The translations under genes were made by a program, and so were the position numbers. Below the pieces are notes generated by a model that did not search any database, was not told the DNA's origin, and saw nothing but the letters and a program-made list of their open reading frames with translations. DNA of 5,780 nt from Pseudonocardiales bacterium (GTDB lineage: Bacteria > Actinomycetota > Actinomycetes > Mycobacteriales > Jatrophihabitantaceae). The stretch's first letter is position 1. Each line of letters begins with the position of its first letter. This document shows, piece by piece, positions 5,730-5,780 of this stretch. The DNA is taken from the NCBI GenBank assembly GCA_030840415.1, contig JAVEEO010000134.1, positions 1 through 5,780 of the forward strand. Reading direction: 5' to 3'.

Positions 5730-5743
5730 TCAGCGCTCGCTGA
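5730..5743. repeat. Short inverted repeat at the convergent gene ends
   Basis: TCAGC at 5730-5734 pairs with GCTGA at 5739-5743 across a four-base loop. It starts within the stop codon of the minus-strand gene and lies four bases after the DUF2631 stop. It could be a weak bidirectional terminator, but the stem is only five pairs and has no T-tract on either side. Confidence 0.25.
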
Positions 5744-5780
5744 TCCCCCACGGCGAGCCGTACTCGCCGGCCAGCAGGTC
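5730..5780 (-). CDS. C-terminal end of an unidentified protein (5' part outside window)
   Basis: The minus strand has an open frame from the window edge to TGA at 5730-5732, encoding DLLAGEYGSPWGISER at its end. The codons use G or C at the third position throughout, like the neighbours, and the stop is three bases from the convergent DUF2631 stop, as expected for tightly packed real genes. Sixteen residues are too few to name a family; I do not recognise it. A random open frame of this length is also quite possible. Confidence 0.5.
   Translation of the reverse strand, partial: DLLAGEYGSPWGISER

Overview
The window comes from a very GC-rich genome with strong third-position GC bias, and nearly every protein matches actinobacterial families. 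The gene order dxr – M50 site-2 protease – ispG, with a small DUF2631-type membrane protein gene nearby, is the arrangement known from Mycobacterium tuberculosis (Rv2870c–Rv2868c) and other actinobacteria. The host is therefore an actinomycete. The genus cannot be fixed from this stretch.

Layout. Five genes lie head to tail on the minus strand and are read from right to left: dxr (4096-5328), a Rip1/RseP-type intramembrane protease (2636-3925), a small FKBP-type peptidyl-prolyl isomerase (2200-2568), ispG (985-2145), and an Eis-like GNAT acetyltransferase (1-921) that runs off the left edge. A DUF2631-like two-helix membrane protein gene (5457-5726) diverges from dxr on the plus strand. At the right edge are the last 16 codons of an unidentified minus-strand gene (5730-5780), convergent with it. 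No gene-free stretch exceeds 170 bases. I see no RNA genes, mobile elements or CRISPR.

Function. Dxr and IspG are the second and sixth steps of the MEP pathway to isopentenyl and dimethylallyl diphosphate. The M50 protease cleaves membrane substrates such as anti-sigma factors. The FKBP is a cytoplasmic folding catalyst, and the acetyltransferase probably modifies amines. Gaps of 54 to 170 bases without clear U-tracted terminators suggest one transcription unit. The 170-base gap before the protease gene and a strong hairpin after it are possible control points.

The window is mostly a well-known conserved cluster, not a new system. The points that deserve a second look are the FKBP gene between the protease and ispG, the hairpin at that junction, the Eis-like gene after ispG, the absence of any ATG start among the six genes with visible starts, mini-ORFs that end on two of those starts, and a 15-base tandem repeat coding the Dxr N-terminus.
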